DNA of 64,000 nt from Trogon surrucura (lineage: Eukaryota > Chordata > Aves > Trogoniformes > Trogonidae), in assembly GCA_020746105.1 (NCBI GenBank), contig CM036639.1, forward strand, positions 4,603,501 to 4,667,500. The letters run 5' to 3'. The position numbers and the translations under genes are program-made. Below are positions 42,501 through 64,000 of this stretch, piece by piece; the first letter of the stretch is position 1; each line of letters opens with the position of its first letter. The notes under the pieces were generated by a model that worked only from the letters and a program-made list of their open reading frames with translations, had not been told where the DNA came from and did not search any database.

Positions 42501-45106
42501 CCAGCTGGGCTGCGCAAAGATGGTCTCGAAGACGGGGCTGCTCCTAAAGCTGCTCAGCGAGAGGCAAGATGACCAGAGAGCCTCCGCTCTCTTGGGCCAG
42601 TGTCTCCTGGAAGGGAACGTTTCCAACGGAATGGGCTTGGCCAGGAAGGTGAGTAGGAGACCCGCAGGGAAGGTAGGAGACACTGGTCACTGAGGGTTGT
42701 GTCCTCCTGGACACCAGGAGAAACCTTCTCTCCTCTCCTGGCTTTCTCTCCTTTGCTCCCTGCAGGAACCAGAGCGCATCTCTGGCAAAAGGCTCCTGTT
42801 AGCGCTGTCGGTGTCCGGCATCATCATGATTAATCTCACGGTGATTTGTCTCACCGAGGTAAGCCAGTAACTCGTTTGACAGACAGCTGTCAGTCAAGCT
42901 TGTAGCTGGAGCGCACTGGGGCACAACGGTGCCTCCTTGCCCCGGGAGGCACCGCTGCGAATTCCTGTGGGTAGCACAGATGTTTTTCCAACCTTGGAGC
43001 TTGTCCCAGCATCTGTACAAGCTTCAAGCCTGCTTGCAGGGGGTTAGCGCTGGCTTCTGTCACGACCTATCCACAGCTCTGCTTTGCAGCTTTCCTGACA
43101 GCCTCCTTGAAGGGACCTGTGGCTCCGTCTCATCGCAGCCTCTCCCATTAGCCTTTCCCCAGGTTTCATTCCGCAATCTCTAGCCCTACAGAGGCACCTC
43201 CCAGGCACTTCTCCCAGCCCTGCACTGCTCTCCTGCGTGCACCGGTGGCCTTCAGCCACGCTGCAACCCCTCCGCCACCTCCCCTCTTGCCAAAATCAAG
43301 TCCTTCTGCAAGATGCCACAGCTCTGCGTAGGTCAGGACAGGGACTGCCAGGGAAGAGACCCAGCGTGCCCACGGGCTTTCAGCCTCCCTTTGGGGCCGT
43401 TCTCCTTGGGGGCGAAAAAAAAATAAAAAAGCTTTTACTTCCTTAATTTTATTATTTCCTTAAAAGCCTACCTACATGTTTCAGGCTGGGGATAAACAGG
43501 AGGGGAGTACCCTGCAAAGCACTGGGCAGATAAGACAGACAGACATAAACATTGCTGAGATTAGGAGAGCACTGGGAGTTCAGGTCATTCCAGAGGCAGG
43601 GAAAAGCAGGGAGCTGGGCAGGGAGGACGGGCTCTTTCTAAAAAAGTGGCTGCTGGCACAGGCTTGCACGTGTATCTAATGGGCTCGGTTAAAGAACCTT
43701 TTGGCCTCCCTTGTTTTGCACGGGATGACAAGAAAATCTCGATGTTACGAGTTGCTCTCTCTCTCTCTCTTCGTCAGGTTTGCTCTACAAACCCTGCAGC
43801 CTCTTCCCGACCCCGAAGCGTCAGTAACTCACGTCCGAGAAGGTAATTATTCCCTGTGCCACGCTGCTGCCGTGCTACAACCAGTCTTTACTCTGAACCC
43901 CCAGGTGCCAGCTGTGGAAAATTCACCAGTGTATGTTTAAAATGTAGGTTTTTTAAGAGACTCAGAAAAGGGAACCCAAAGCGTAATTGATGGGCATGGC
44001 TGTAAGCTCACATCTCAGCCCTTTTCCACACTGGTGATGCTACACTCTGGTTGTGGTGGGTGTGTTGGCCCTGGGGTCCTGCGTGGTGCCACGTCCCTGC
44101 GACCACACTGCCCAGCCGTGAGGAAACACCTCCTCTGCTGCTGTTGCCAGGAAAACTCTTCTCTGGTGACAGCTCTGCCCTATTTCTCCCTGCCCTGCTC
44201 CCCAGAGAGGCTGTTGAAGAGCTCGCTCCCATCCTCTCCAGCTTTCAGGACTCGCTCCCAGCCACGTCAGCCAGCACTGTCCCTTCCTTCTGGGCCTCCT
44301 CATCTTCTGGAGGGTCACCAAAATGTCACCCAGAGCAAGTAGAGGCTTCTGCCACCACATCCAAACAGCATACCCATGCATCTTTTAAATCCCTCTGGGG
44401 ATGGTCACTCCACCACTTCCCTGGGCAGCCTGTGCCAGGGCTTGACAACCTTCTCGGTGAAGAGATTTTTTCCTAATATCCCATCTAAACCTCCCCTGGC
44501 ACAACTTGAGGCCGTTTCCTCTTGTCCTGTCACTTGTTACTTGGGAGAAAAGACCAACCCCCACCAAGAACCAGGAAAGGTTTACGGATCATGAAAAGTG
44601 AATTCTGGAGTGATGATGCACAAAAGCCTTTTTTTTCTCTCCCTTTAACCCTCCAAATCCAGATATTTTGTGGTGCCGTAAATGTCATTTGCCTGAATCC
44701 CCCAGCAGCCACTTCCCCAGCAGGGCAGGGTGCAGGGAGCCATCCTGCAAGAACCACCATCACCACCTGCCTCCACTTCTTATCCTCCGTTCTCTACTTT
44801 TTTCCCAGATTCTTTCAAAAACTCCCTCCATGGCGATGGAGGACGAACAAGAGCCATGTTACAGAGGAGGTAAGGGCAGGGAGCATGTGGCAATCCCTGC
44901 ACCGCCGGCGGTTTCTCACCCACTCTGAAATCTTCCCCGGCACTTTTCAGGAATCAGGCGGATCCGATCGGAGCAAAATCACACCGCAGTGGCTTCGAGA
45001 CCTGTACCTGCCCCTCTGCCCCCAGGACGAAGAACTCTTGGACAAACTCGATGATGAGGAGACCTCAGAAGAGGAAGAGATTTTCAACAAGTCTGAGCTG
45101 AAATAA
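30585..45106 (+). CDS. LRRC37: Leucine-rich repeat-containing protein 37 homolog, complete, type I membrane protein
   Basis: Molecular function is not established. Exons: 30585-30772, 30940-31011, 31757-31828, 35040-35111, 35575-35655, 37979-38050, 38769-38843, 39342-39460, 41260-41508, 41594-42648, 42766-42858, 43778-43842, 44809-44869 and 44951-45106, encoding 809 aa. In order: signal peptide (1 to about 24); cysteine-rich LRR N-cap ([14 protein letters not shown]); leucine-rich repeats on exons 2-7, most of 72 bases and all phase 2-2; a cysteine-rich cap ([16 protein letters not shown]); a long variable ectodomain (about 250-685) mostly on exon 10; one transmembrane helix (about 695-715); and a basic then acidic tail ending [12 protein letters not shown]. 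Family-typical stretches are [20 protein letters not shown] and [13 protein letters not shown]. Mammalian LRRC37 proteins have a much longer repeat-rich N-terminal part that is absent here. Early introns carry several CR1 fragments. A further LRR exon in the 3.2-kb gap 31829-35039 cannot be excluded, but none is visible. Confidence 0.88.
31068..31115 (-). mobile_element. CR1 LINE 3'-end fragment, reverse orientation
   Basis: A short piece matching the complement of the CR1 tail (CCTTTAAGACCATTGAG...), in LRRC37 intron 2. It lies head-to-head with a longer forward CR1 piece starting about 45 bases downstream. Confidence 0.6.
31158..31415 (+). mobile_element. CR1 LINE 3'-end fragment
   Basis: It shows typical avian CR1 3' sequence (GGAAGGGGTTGCCCAGGGCA, GAGTCCCCGTCCCTGGAGG, GGTTGGACTCAATGATCTTA) and ends in a degraded ATTCTGTGAATCTG tail. 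It is 5'-truncated, as is usual for CR1, and lies in LRRC37 intron 2. Confidence 0.85.
32149..32737 (-). mobile_element. CR1 LINE, 5'-truncated, in LRRC37 intron 3
   Basis: Its left end is the inverted tail (ACAGAATCACAGAATG), followed by about 590 bases of CR1 3' sequence read on the minus strand. It closely matches the CR1 at 37200-37905; over the last 230 shared bases I count about seven differences. It is a recent-looking copy. Confidence 0.9.
35410..35446 (+). repeat. A-rich tract in LRRC37 intron 4
   Basis: About 37 bases of almost pure A with a few G, not obviously the tail of a recognisable retrocopy. Confidence 0.8.
37081..37198 (+). mobile_element. CR1 LINE 3'-end fragment with ATTCTATG tail
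   Basis: A short forward piece with CTGCCCATGGCAGGGGGGTT, TTAAGGTCCCTTCCAACCC and then several ATTCTATG/ACTCTGTG repeats. It is interrupted by the minus-strand CR1 that follows; more tail repeats reappear after that element (about 37924-37940). Confidence 0.85.
37200..37905 (-). mobile_element. CR1 LINE, 5'-truncated, inserted into the tail of another CR1
   Basis: It starts with the inverted tail (ACAGAATCACAGAATCACAG) and runs for about 700 bases. ATTCTATG repeats of a forward CR1 tail lie on both sides, so it looks inserted into that tail. It lies in LRRC37 intron 5 and is a close match to the copy at 32149-32737, but about 170 bases longer toward the LINE 5' side. Confidence 0.88.
44384..44575 (-). 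mobile_element. CR1 LINE fragment, older copy
   Basis: Read on the minus strand it carries the CR1 3' signature, seen on the plus strand as CACCACTTCCCTGGGCAGCC and CCTCTTGTCCTGTCACTTG. It has diverged more from the avian consensus than the two copies in introns 3 and 5. It is in the intron before the second-last LRRC37 exon. Confidence 0.8.
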
Positions 45107-45169
45107 GAGGGGCGGTGGCGATGCTCGTGCTCATTGTCCAGCTCCTGTTCTGGTGTAGGAGCTGTCGAT

Positions 45170-45678
45170 GCTTTCCTTGAAGGCTGTTTCCTCAGATGCT
45201 GTTTCCTTGGAGGCTCTTTCCTTGCTGTTATTTCCTTGGATGCTCTTTTCTTGATGCTATTTCCTTGTTATTTTCCAGATGTTATTTCCTTCCTGTTATT
45301 TACTTGGATGTTATTTCCCTGGATGCTACTTCCTTCCTGTTATTTTCTTGAATGCTTTTTCCTTGGACCCTATTTTCCTGGCTGTTATTTCCTTGGATGT
45401 TCTTTCCTTCAATGCTATTTCCTAGCCTTTATTTCCTTGCTGTTATTTCCTTGGATGCTATTTCCTTGCCATTATTTCCAGGCTGTTGTTTCCCTGCTAT
45501 TATTTCCTTGCTGTTAGTTCCTTGTTCGTATTTCCTTGCTCTTATTTCTTTGCTCCTGTTTCCTTGCTCTTATTTCCTTGCTCTTATTTCCTTAGGTGTT
45601 ATTTCCTTCCTGTTATTCCTATGCTCTTATTTCCTTGCATGTTATTTCCTTGGATGCTGTTTCCTTCATGTTATTCCA
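45170..45678 (+). repeat. Pyrimidine-rich minisatellite (TTATTTCCTTG units) in the LRRC37 3' region
   Basis: About 500 bases of imperfect 12- to 19-bp units based on TTATTTCCTTG with GATG or CTG spacers. It begins about 65 bases after the LRRC37 stop. The strand asymmetry (T and C on +) is strong. Open frames of CYFLALISLL-type residues across it are repeat artefacts. Confidence 0.92.
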
Positions 45679-45986
45679 GCCAGAAGCCTGCAGCACCCAA
45701 GGAACACCATGATGGCTCACTCCGCACTCCAATGCCGTGCAGCTCCGATGCACCCCACGGGCCGGAGCAGGGGTCCCTCTCCGTGGAAGAGGAGGAAGAG
45801 GAAAAGGAGGAAGCAATGACAGGTGGCCCCATGCCCGGGGCACCCCCAAAGCAGGCTGGGGACAGGGGGGCTGCAGAGGCTGGGGAGCCTGTGCAGAGCT
45901 GAGGGCTGCCGGGGGGTAGCAGGAGGCTGGGGGGTACAAAGTTTGGGGTATTTGTTCAAGAGCGGGGAGGGGCTCCTGGAATCACC

Positions 45987-45992
45987 ATTAAA
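45987..45992 (+). terminator. LRRC37: Variant polyadenylation signal ATTAAA, candidate for LRRC37
   Basis: No AATAAA is seen between the LRRC37 stop and this point, so this common variant hexamer is the best candidate. It would give a 3' UTR of about 0.9 kb containing the whole pyrimidine-rich minisatellite. Confidence 0.4.
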
Positions 45993-46029
45993 ATTTGGGA
46001 GGTTCTCACATGGCGCGTCCTGTGAGCAG

Positions 46030-46870
46030 ATAGAAGCCAGCACACACGTGTGTCTGGGCCTGTGCACACACATGTAGTGGCACCAGGGTCCGTGAAGGGG
46101 CAACGGGGATGGGGGGGCGAGCAGAAGCCCCCAGCTCCTGCCTGCACCCGCCTGTGAGCACCTGTGCTTGCACACACGTGTGCATGCCAGTGAGTGCACG
46201 TGTGTAACACTTATGTGTAGGGGTGTGATGGCACACACTTGTGCCTGTGCATGGCTGCCCCGTGTGTGTGTGAGTGCAGGTGTGTGCACACGTGTGTGCT
46301 TGTGTGTCTGCTTGCAGATGTGCATGTGTGCACACATATACATGTGTGTGTATGTAGGCATGGGGGGTGGGGGGGTGTGCATGTGTGTGCTTGCCTGTCT
46401 CCTGGAAGGTGTGGATGTGTACGTGTGTGTGTGCACGTGTGCCAGCGTGTGCGAGTGGGCTTGTGAGCATGTGTGCCTGTGTGTGTGTGTCTGTGTGTGC
46501 ATGTGTGTGCATGTGTGCAGGTGTGTGCCTGTGTGTACATGTGTGTACCTGTGTGCACATGTGTGTGCATGTGTGTACATGTGTGTGCATGTGTGCAGGT
46601 GTGTACCTGTGTGCACATGTGTGTGCATGTGTGCACATGTGTGTACCTGTGTGCGCATGTGTGTGCCTGTGTCTGTGTGTACCCGTGCACGCATGCGCAG
46701 CTGTGTCCCTGTGTGTGCACGTGTGTGGGACGCGCCCGTGTGCGCGTGCATACCTGTGCGTCCGCATGTGCGTGTGCGCGTGCAGCTGCGTGTGCACGCG
46801 TGTGTGCACGCGCATGCAACCCGCGTCCATGCGCTTGTGCGCGTGCGCGGCTGCGCGTGCCCGCGCACCT
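46030..46870 (+). repeat. TG/CA-rich array (alternating purine-pyrimidine)
   Basis: About 800 bases dominated by GTGTGTGCATGTGTGCA-like units, densest from 46240 to 46720, and passing gradually into CGTGCGCG-type sequence at the edge of the PLEKHM1 CpG island. Long frames on both strands (Cys/Val/Met-rich forward, His/Thr-rich reverse) are artefacts. Alternating purine-pyrimidine tracts of this kind favour Z-DNA. Confidence 0.92.
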
Positions 46871-46879
46871 CCCCCTCCA

Positions 46880-47057
46880 GCGCGGCTGTGCGCGCGCCGG
46901 CAGCCCCTCCCCACCCTGGCCCGGTGGGCGTGGCCCGGCGCGGCCCCCCCCCCCTTCGGCCCCGCCCCTCGGCGCGCTGGCGTCACGAGGGGGCGGGGCG
47001 TGCGCGCCCCCGGCACGGCCGGCACTTCCGGGTTCCCCGGCCTGAGGCGCGGAGCCG
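46880..47057 (+). promoter_or_regulatory. PLEKHM1: PLEKHM1 CpG-island promoter and non-coding exon 1
   Basis: A very CpG-rich, TATA-less stretch with an Sp1-type box (GGGCGGGGC, about 46991-46999), an ETS/GABP-type ACTTCCGGG (47024-47032) and a CRE-like GCGTCACGAG (about 46979). A splice donor, CCG|GTGAG at 47057/47058, marks the likely end of non-coding exon 1. This is inferred from motifs and from the missing 5' UTR exon of the downstream gene. Confidence 0.55.
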
Positions 47058-50000
47058 GTGAGAGGCGGGGGGGGGGGCGGTGAAGGACAGGGCCGGGGGG
47101 GCGGGGGGAGCTGACAGGGGGCGCGGAGGGCGCTCAGGGGGCGCGGGGAGGGCTCAGGGGGCGCGGGGGGGCTCCGAGGAGGCTCAGGGTGGGCTCAGGG
47201 GGCGTGGGGAGGGCTCAGGGGGCTCGGGGGGGCTCAGGGGGCACGGGGCAGACGGGGGACACAGCGTGACGGGGAGCGCTCAGGGGGCGCAGGCGTCAAA
47301 AAGGGGGTGCGGGGGGTTGGGGTCAAGGGGTACCCCCCCACACACAGCCTGTGGCCCCCGACCCTTGCCCAGGCACGCTCTGGGCGGGTGGGCCCCAGCA
47401 GGGAGGGTGGGTTGGGGTCCCCCCCATCCACCCTGGTGCCCCCCACGGGGAGCCCGGCCTCACCCCCCACCCACGGCGGGTCCCCTCGCGTGGGGCAGCG
47501 CTGCCGTCCCGCCGCCTCGGCCTTGCGCGGAGCCTGCCCGTGGGACCCCCGTGGGGTCGGAGAGGGGGGCTGTGGGGTCGCTGCAGCTTCCTGGGGGTCC
47601 CTGGTCCTCCATGCACACCCCAATCCTCAGCCTGGACCCCACCAGAGAGGCTGTGCCTGTGCGGAGATCCATCGCGTGTGCCTTTCTCGGATTTATTGTG
47701 CCTTACGTTCTCCATAAATGACGTTTTCTCACTTAAAACGAGCCCCGTGTAGTTCTCGTGTCTGGTGCAAAATGCGGAGTTTAAAAAGTCGGTTTCTTGT
47801 CGCCTCATTTCCAGCGACTCCCCGTTCTGCCCCCGTCCAGGGATGCGAGCTGCCCGCCGGGTCAGATGGCCACCGAGTCAACCGGGAAACTCCAGCGCTG
47901 GGAATCTGAAACGACGCAAAAATTGGGAATAAAAGGACGGGAGCATCCCGCCGCAGCACACTGGGGTTTCACAAACCGCTTCACCATTGCGTGGTGGCTC
48001 CATCACCTGTGACACCAGGGAAAATCAACCTGTGGCTCCAACACGTTGCGGTTCAGTACAGGAGTAGGCCACAGGCTAAAAGAAATTCTCATTTTTGAGC
48101 ATCTGAGACACAATTTTGCCATCGAGGGCGGCACCGGGAGCTCAGCAGCTGCTTTGCCTCCTGGGCCTCCTGCTCAGGGGCAGAAGTTGGAGGGGTTGGT
48201 CAGCAGCAGTTCTTCTCCGTCCCCCGTCAGGTTGGTCAGCTGGAAGGAGGACATTTCCACGGGGAGGAGGGCGACGTGTCAGCGGTGCCTGTGTCACCGC
48301 AGCAGGTATCGTGACGGTGCTGGGCACAGGGAAGGATCTGAAATTGGACCGCAAGGGCCCTGCTGCCACCCGCGGCTGGGCTCAAACCCTCGCTGAATTA
48401 TTTCTAAGGGGGTTTATTCTCCCAGCGAGCCAATTCCCTGGCTGTACCAGCTGGCTTTCCCTCTCCCAGGCTGCTTCTGCTTGGGTTCAGTTGTATTTTA
48501 AGCGCGGCTGGTTGTGCGCGGGCTCTGGAGGAAGGCAGAAGTGGAGTAGGAGAGGAGAGGGTTGTCCTGACACTGGCTCCAGGATCCATCGTCCCGACAA
48601 AGCTCTCATTTTCTCTGGGGTGGAGGGTGACTGGTGGCAGCACTCGTGCTTGGAAAATGACTGGCTCCGCGTCCGGGCCTTGAGTCACCGGTTCACGGCG
48701 TCGTCGTGGGCTGTTGTTTTCCATTGGCGAAGCACGAGCTGTTTATTTATAACTCGGAGAGCGTCGCTTGTTGGGAGACCGAAGAGCCAAGCTCGAGGGT
48801 CTCTGCCTCTCCTGGCACAAGGCTCAATTCCAACAAGCCGTTCCTGAAGAATTTTGGCTGGTTGACAGCAGTTTGGTAAATAAACAGCTCTGCTCTCACG
48901 CCGATAACTCTCTTCCTCGGTAGGTGTAACCACGCCAACTTGCTGACTGGTTTTATTTCTCACTTGGTTTATATTCTTTGTTTTACTCAAGCTCTGCCTG
49001 TGTGGCCCCTGGGGTGGTGACTTCTGGGAAACGATGTGGGGTGGGGTGTTTTTTCTGCCGTAGATGTGCTTGTCTCTGCGTTTGTACATCCATCCCATCT
49101 CTTGTCCTTTCAAGACCACAAGAAACAGCCATGGCTTTCCAGAATCTGCTCTGGAGCCCCTCAGTTCCTTCTAGAGACGGGTGGCCAGTTTGATTTCCCC
49201 AACGTTTTACCGAAGACTTGCGTTAGCTGAAATCGGCCATGGAGCTGGGTCGTTGCACTTGTTGCTCAGGAAAATGCTGTCCCAACAGAAGCGGTGCCGT
49301 GTGGATTTGCGGCACTGGAACAAACTAGTTGGACTGGTCGTGGTGGAGGTGAAGGTGGTGGGTGTCCTCCTCGGGTGTCCTCAGTGTCTCACCTCCTGCA
49401 AATGCTGGGAGAGGTGATACCGGCAGGGGAGTGTGTAGTTTCGGGGAATACCACTCACTTTGTAAGATCTGTATGAGGTCTTTGCCAAAATATTGCTGTC
49501 ACCCCTGCCCTGTGACCGGCGGGGAACACCCGGTGTGGCTGACGCCGAGAGCGCAAACGGTGGGTGCGCTGCTGGAGCTGAAACACCCAGGCTGCCTCTC
49601 CAGGGGGGAGAAATGCCACCCTGTGCCACCAGCTCACTTCTCACACCCTTGGGTCTCCCACCCCCAGCTCTTGCACCTCGAATTCATCTTGGCATCCCCT
49701 TTACTCCCTGCTAAAACGCCCCAACAAGTGCCTGAAGCCTCTGAGCCAGAGGTTAACATTCCTGTAATCACTGCGCTCGCCCAGTTCTTGTGTTGCAACT
49801 CGAAGAGAGGAAATCTCATGACAAGTCACAGCAAAACCAGTTTCCTTTTGTATGAAATTTGTTTGTGAGCTCTGGAAACGCTGGGGATCCATCTGAGGGT
49901 TGTACCCAAAGAGCTCTTGACTGGCTGCTCCGAGCAGGACCGGCCGGTGCGGCGCGTGCACAGGATGCTCTAGGTCTGGGATGCTCCATGTTTAGGCTGA

Positions 50001-51432
50001 TCCAGATTCCAGCTGCTTTGGATTTGGACCACTGCTGCCTTCAGGATTGGCCATGGCCGTGTAGGAACTGTTCTGCAAACGGTATTTCTGCCCTGGTTTG
50101 ACAGCTCATGCAGGAAGAGGAGTAGGTTGAGGCTGTTGGCTCTGCTTGGGGAAAGCTCTGGGGTTTTGGCGTTGGTTTGGAAATAAAATTTGAAGTAGCG
50201 ATGTCCTACCAAGCCCGCTGTCTGCAGTGAGTGACCCCGAACCCTTCAGTCAGCTGCTGGGCTTTTTCCTCTGCTTGAATGACAACTGCTGCCAGCTCAG
50301 GGGAATATATTTCTTCTCCAGCCTCTCACATGCTGAGGATGCTTTATGGTGGGAGCTGGTGCTGGAGCAGCTCTCGAACCCTTGTCAGCACCCAGGCCGG
50401 ACTGTGTTTAAGCGGGGATGTGTCCGGGTGCCTCACTGGCACCCGCATGCTTTGCTCACAGAGCCTCCAGGCACAGCTTGGTTTGAGCAGACGGCTCTGA
50501 AGAACAGGGCAGGAGGCCAGAAGCCAGAAGTCAAAGGTCCCTTGTTGTCTGCAAACCCCCTGCAGCTGCATATGACCCCGGCGAGGCTGCCGCTGCGTGC
50601 TCGGCTCCGGTTTGGCCAGGGTTCCCCGTAGCGGGAGGGCACTGGTTTTTCTCTTTCTCCCACCAAACCCTGCAGCTAAGCAGCCACCACGAGCAGGGTG
50701 ATCCTGGGGCTGGCCTGCCTCTGAACGGAGCGACTGGAAACCTGATGGAGAACCCACATCCTTCCTTCCTTCCTTTCTGTCTGCCCTGGTAGCTCCGTGC
50801 CGTCGGGACAAGTGCCCGGGCACCCCCGAGAGGTCTGTCCCCACCGGGTTTGGCAGCGGCATCACTCCTCCAGCAAGTAGCGGAGGGAGAAGCTGCTGCC
50901 CCCTCTGCCCAGGGCCTGCTGGGGGAGTAACACAGCTCCCTCTGGGCCACCTTAATGCCATTCCCTTGGGTTTTTGAATATCTTCATTCAAGCTCTCTTA
51001 CTAAATGCCTGTTTTGGTGTCACCTGGGCGTTGCAGGTGAGGTAGAAACAAGGGACGCAGTCCCTGGCGTTATGTGCATCACTCCTGGCTTGACCGGCCT
51101 GGCGTCCCACTTAGGTTTAGGGCTGCCTGCAGGCGAGAGTTAATTGCTCCCTCTTGCAGAGGGTTTAATTACTCCCTCTCAGTCTCTTGGCTGTGCTCTG
51201 TTTTGCCTGAAACTCTGTGGTCCCTGTGAAGCGTGGCATCGAAGGTCGGTCCCAGCTCGAATCCGGCAGCGCTGTGGCCAGGAGCGCTTGCGAAATGCGT
51301 GGCGGGTGCCTCTTACCGGGTGCTCTTCGGGTCAGATGTAAACCCAAATGGGTGCTCAGACGTGCTCCTCCTCCTTGTCCCAAAGGTGACATGTGAAGGC
51401 AGCGCCCGGCGCGGGGAGCGGCAGCAGCTGAG
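47058..51432. other. PLEKHM1: PLEKHM1 intron 1 with the 5' UTR part of exon 2
   Basis: About 4.3 kb between the proposed non-coding exon 1 and the start codon. Apart from the G-rich repeat at its start I see no exon, no CR1 piece and no RNA gene. The acceptor of exon 2 must lie shortly before 51433 (AG steps near 51385 and 51402 are candidates), but I cannot choose between them. Confidence 0.5.
47080..47320 (+). repeat. G-rich simple repeat at the start of PLEKHM1 intron 1
   Basis: Imperfect units of GGGGGCTCAGGGGGCGCGGG begin about 25 bases after the exon 1 donor. The G-richness is on the coding strand. Confidence 0.85.

Positions 51433-64000
<12,568 letters not shown>

Noticed and set aside
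45134-45902. Frames across the TTTCC repeat running into an acidic EEEEEEKEE segment, considered as an extra LRRC37 terminal exon
   Set aside because: An AG step exists near 45678 and the acidic segment recalls an acidic tail, but the phase does not fit the preceding LRRC37 exon and the normal last exon ends in an in-frame stop at 45106.
45717-47083. Long His/Thr-rich and Cys/Val-rich frames up to 383 residues
   Set aside because: Translations of the TG/CA array and CpG island on opposite strands; pure composition artefacts.
50344-50991. A 215-residue minus-strand frame in PLEKHM1 intron 1
   Set aside because: No family resemblance, splice structure or promoter; expected by chance in GC-rich sequence.

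Overview
This window is nuclear DNA from a bird, most likely a songbird or other passerine. The evidence is intron-rich vertebrate genes, several CR1 LINE fragments of the avian type, and a SINE with a tRNA-Ile-like head joined to a CR1 tail, the architecture known from passerine TguSINE1. The compact GC-rich genes with minisatellites in the gaps suit a microchromosome; the gene content matches the block on chicken chromosome 27. No database was searched. All gene calls come from reading the translated exons against remembered vertebrate proteins, and all coordinates come from splice sites read by eye.

Six protein-coding genes lie head to tail on the + strand. (1) SCN4A, the 3' part only: domain III S3/S4 to the C-terminus, 190-6792, including an AT-AC intron just before the IFM inactivation gate. 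(2) CD79B, the B-cell receptor Ig-beta chain, complete, 10721-15275. (3) GH, growth hormone, complete, 19898-23574, with a TATA box and Pit-1-like sites. (4) RDM1, RAD52 motif-containing 1, complete, 24622-29397. (5) LRRC37, a leucine-rich repeat type I membrane protein, complete, 30585-45106. (6) PLEKHM1, the lysosome and autophagy adaptor, from its non-coding first exon near 47040 to 62601, with the last coding exon apparently beyond the window. In every complete gene the inferred exons add up to an intact reading frame.

The spaces between genes hold most of the unusual sequence: a G-rich array of about 21-bp units between GH and RDM1, a 38-bp array ending just before RDM1 exon 2, a pyrimidine-rich TTTCC array after LRRC37, a long TG/CA-rich stretch upstream of the PLEKHM1 CpG island, and a G-rich repeat at the start of PLEKHM1 intron 1. 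CR1 fragments cluster in the LRRC37 introns, including a nested insertion and two similar same-strand copies on either side of two leucine-rich-repeat exons.

The genes do not form one pathway. SCN4A, CD79B and GH are neighbours in mammals (human 17q23), while LRRC37/PLEKHM1 (17q21.31) and RDM1 (17q12) sit elsewhere on the same human chromosome, so the window seems to preserve an order that was broken up in the human lineage. I recognised no RNA gene, CRISPR array, retrovirus-like element or toxin gene. I found no wholly undescribed system; the most notable items are structural.
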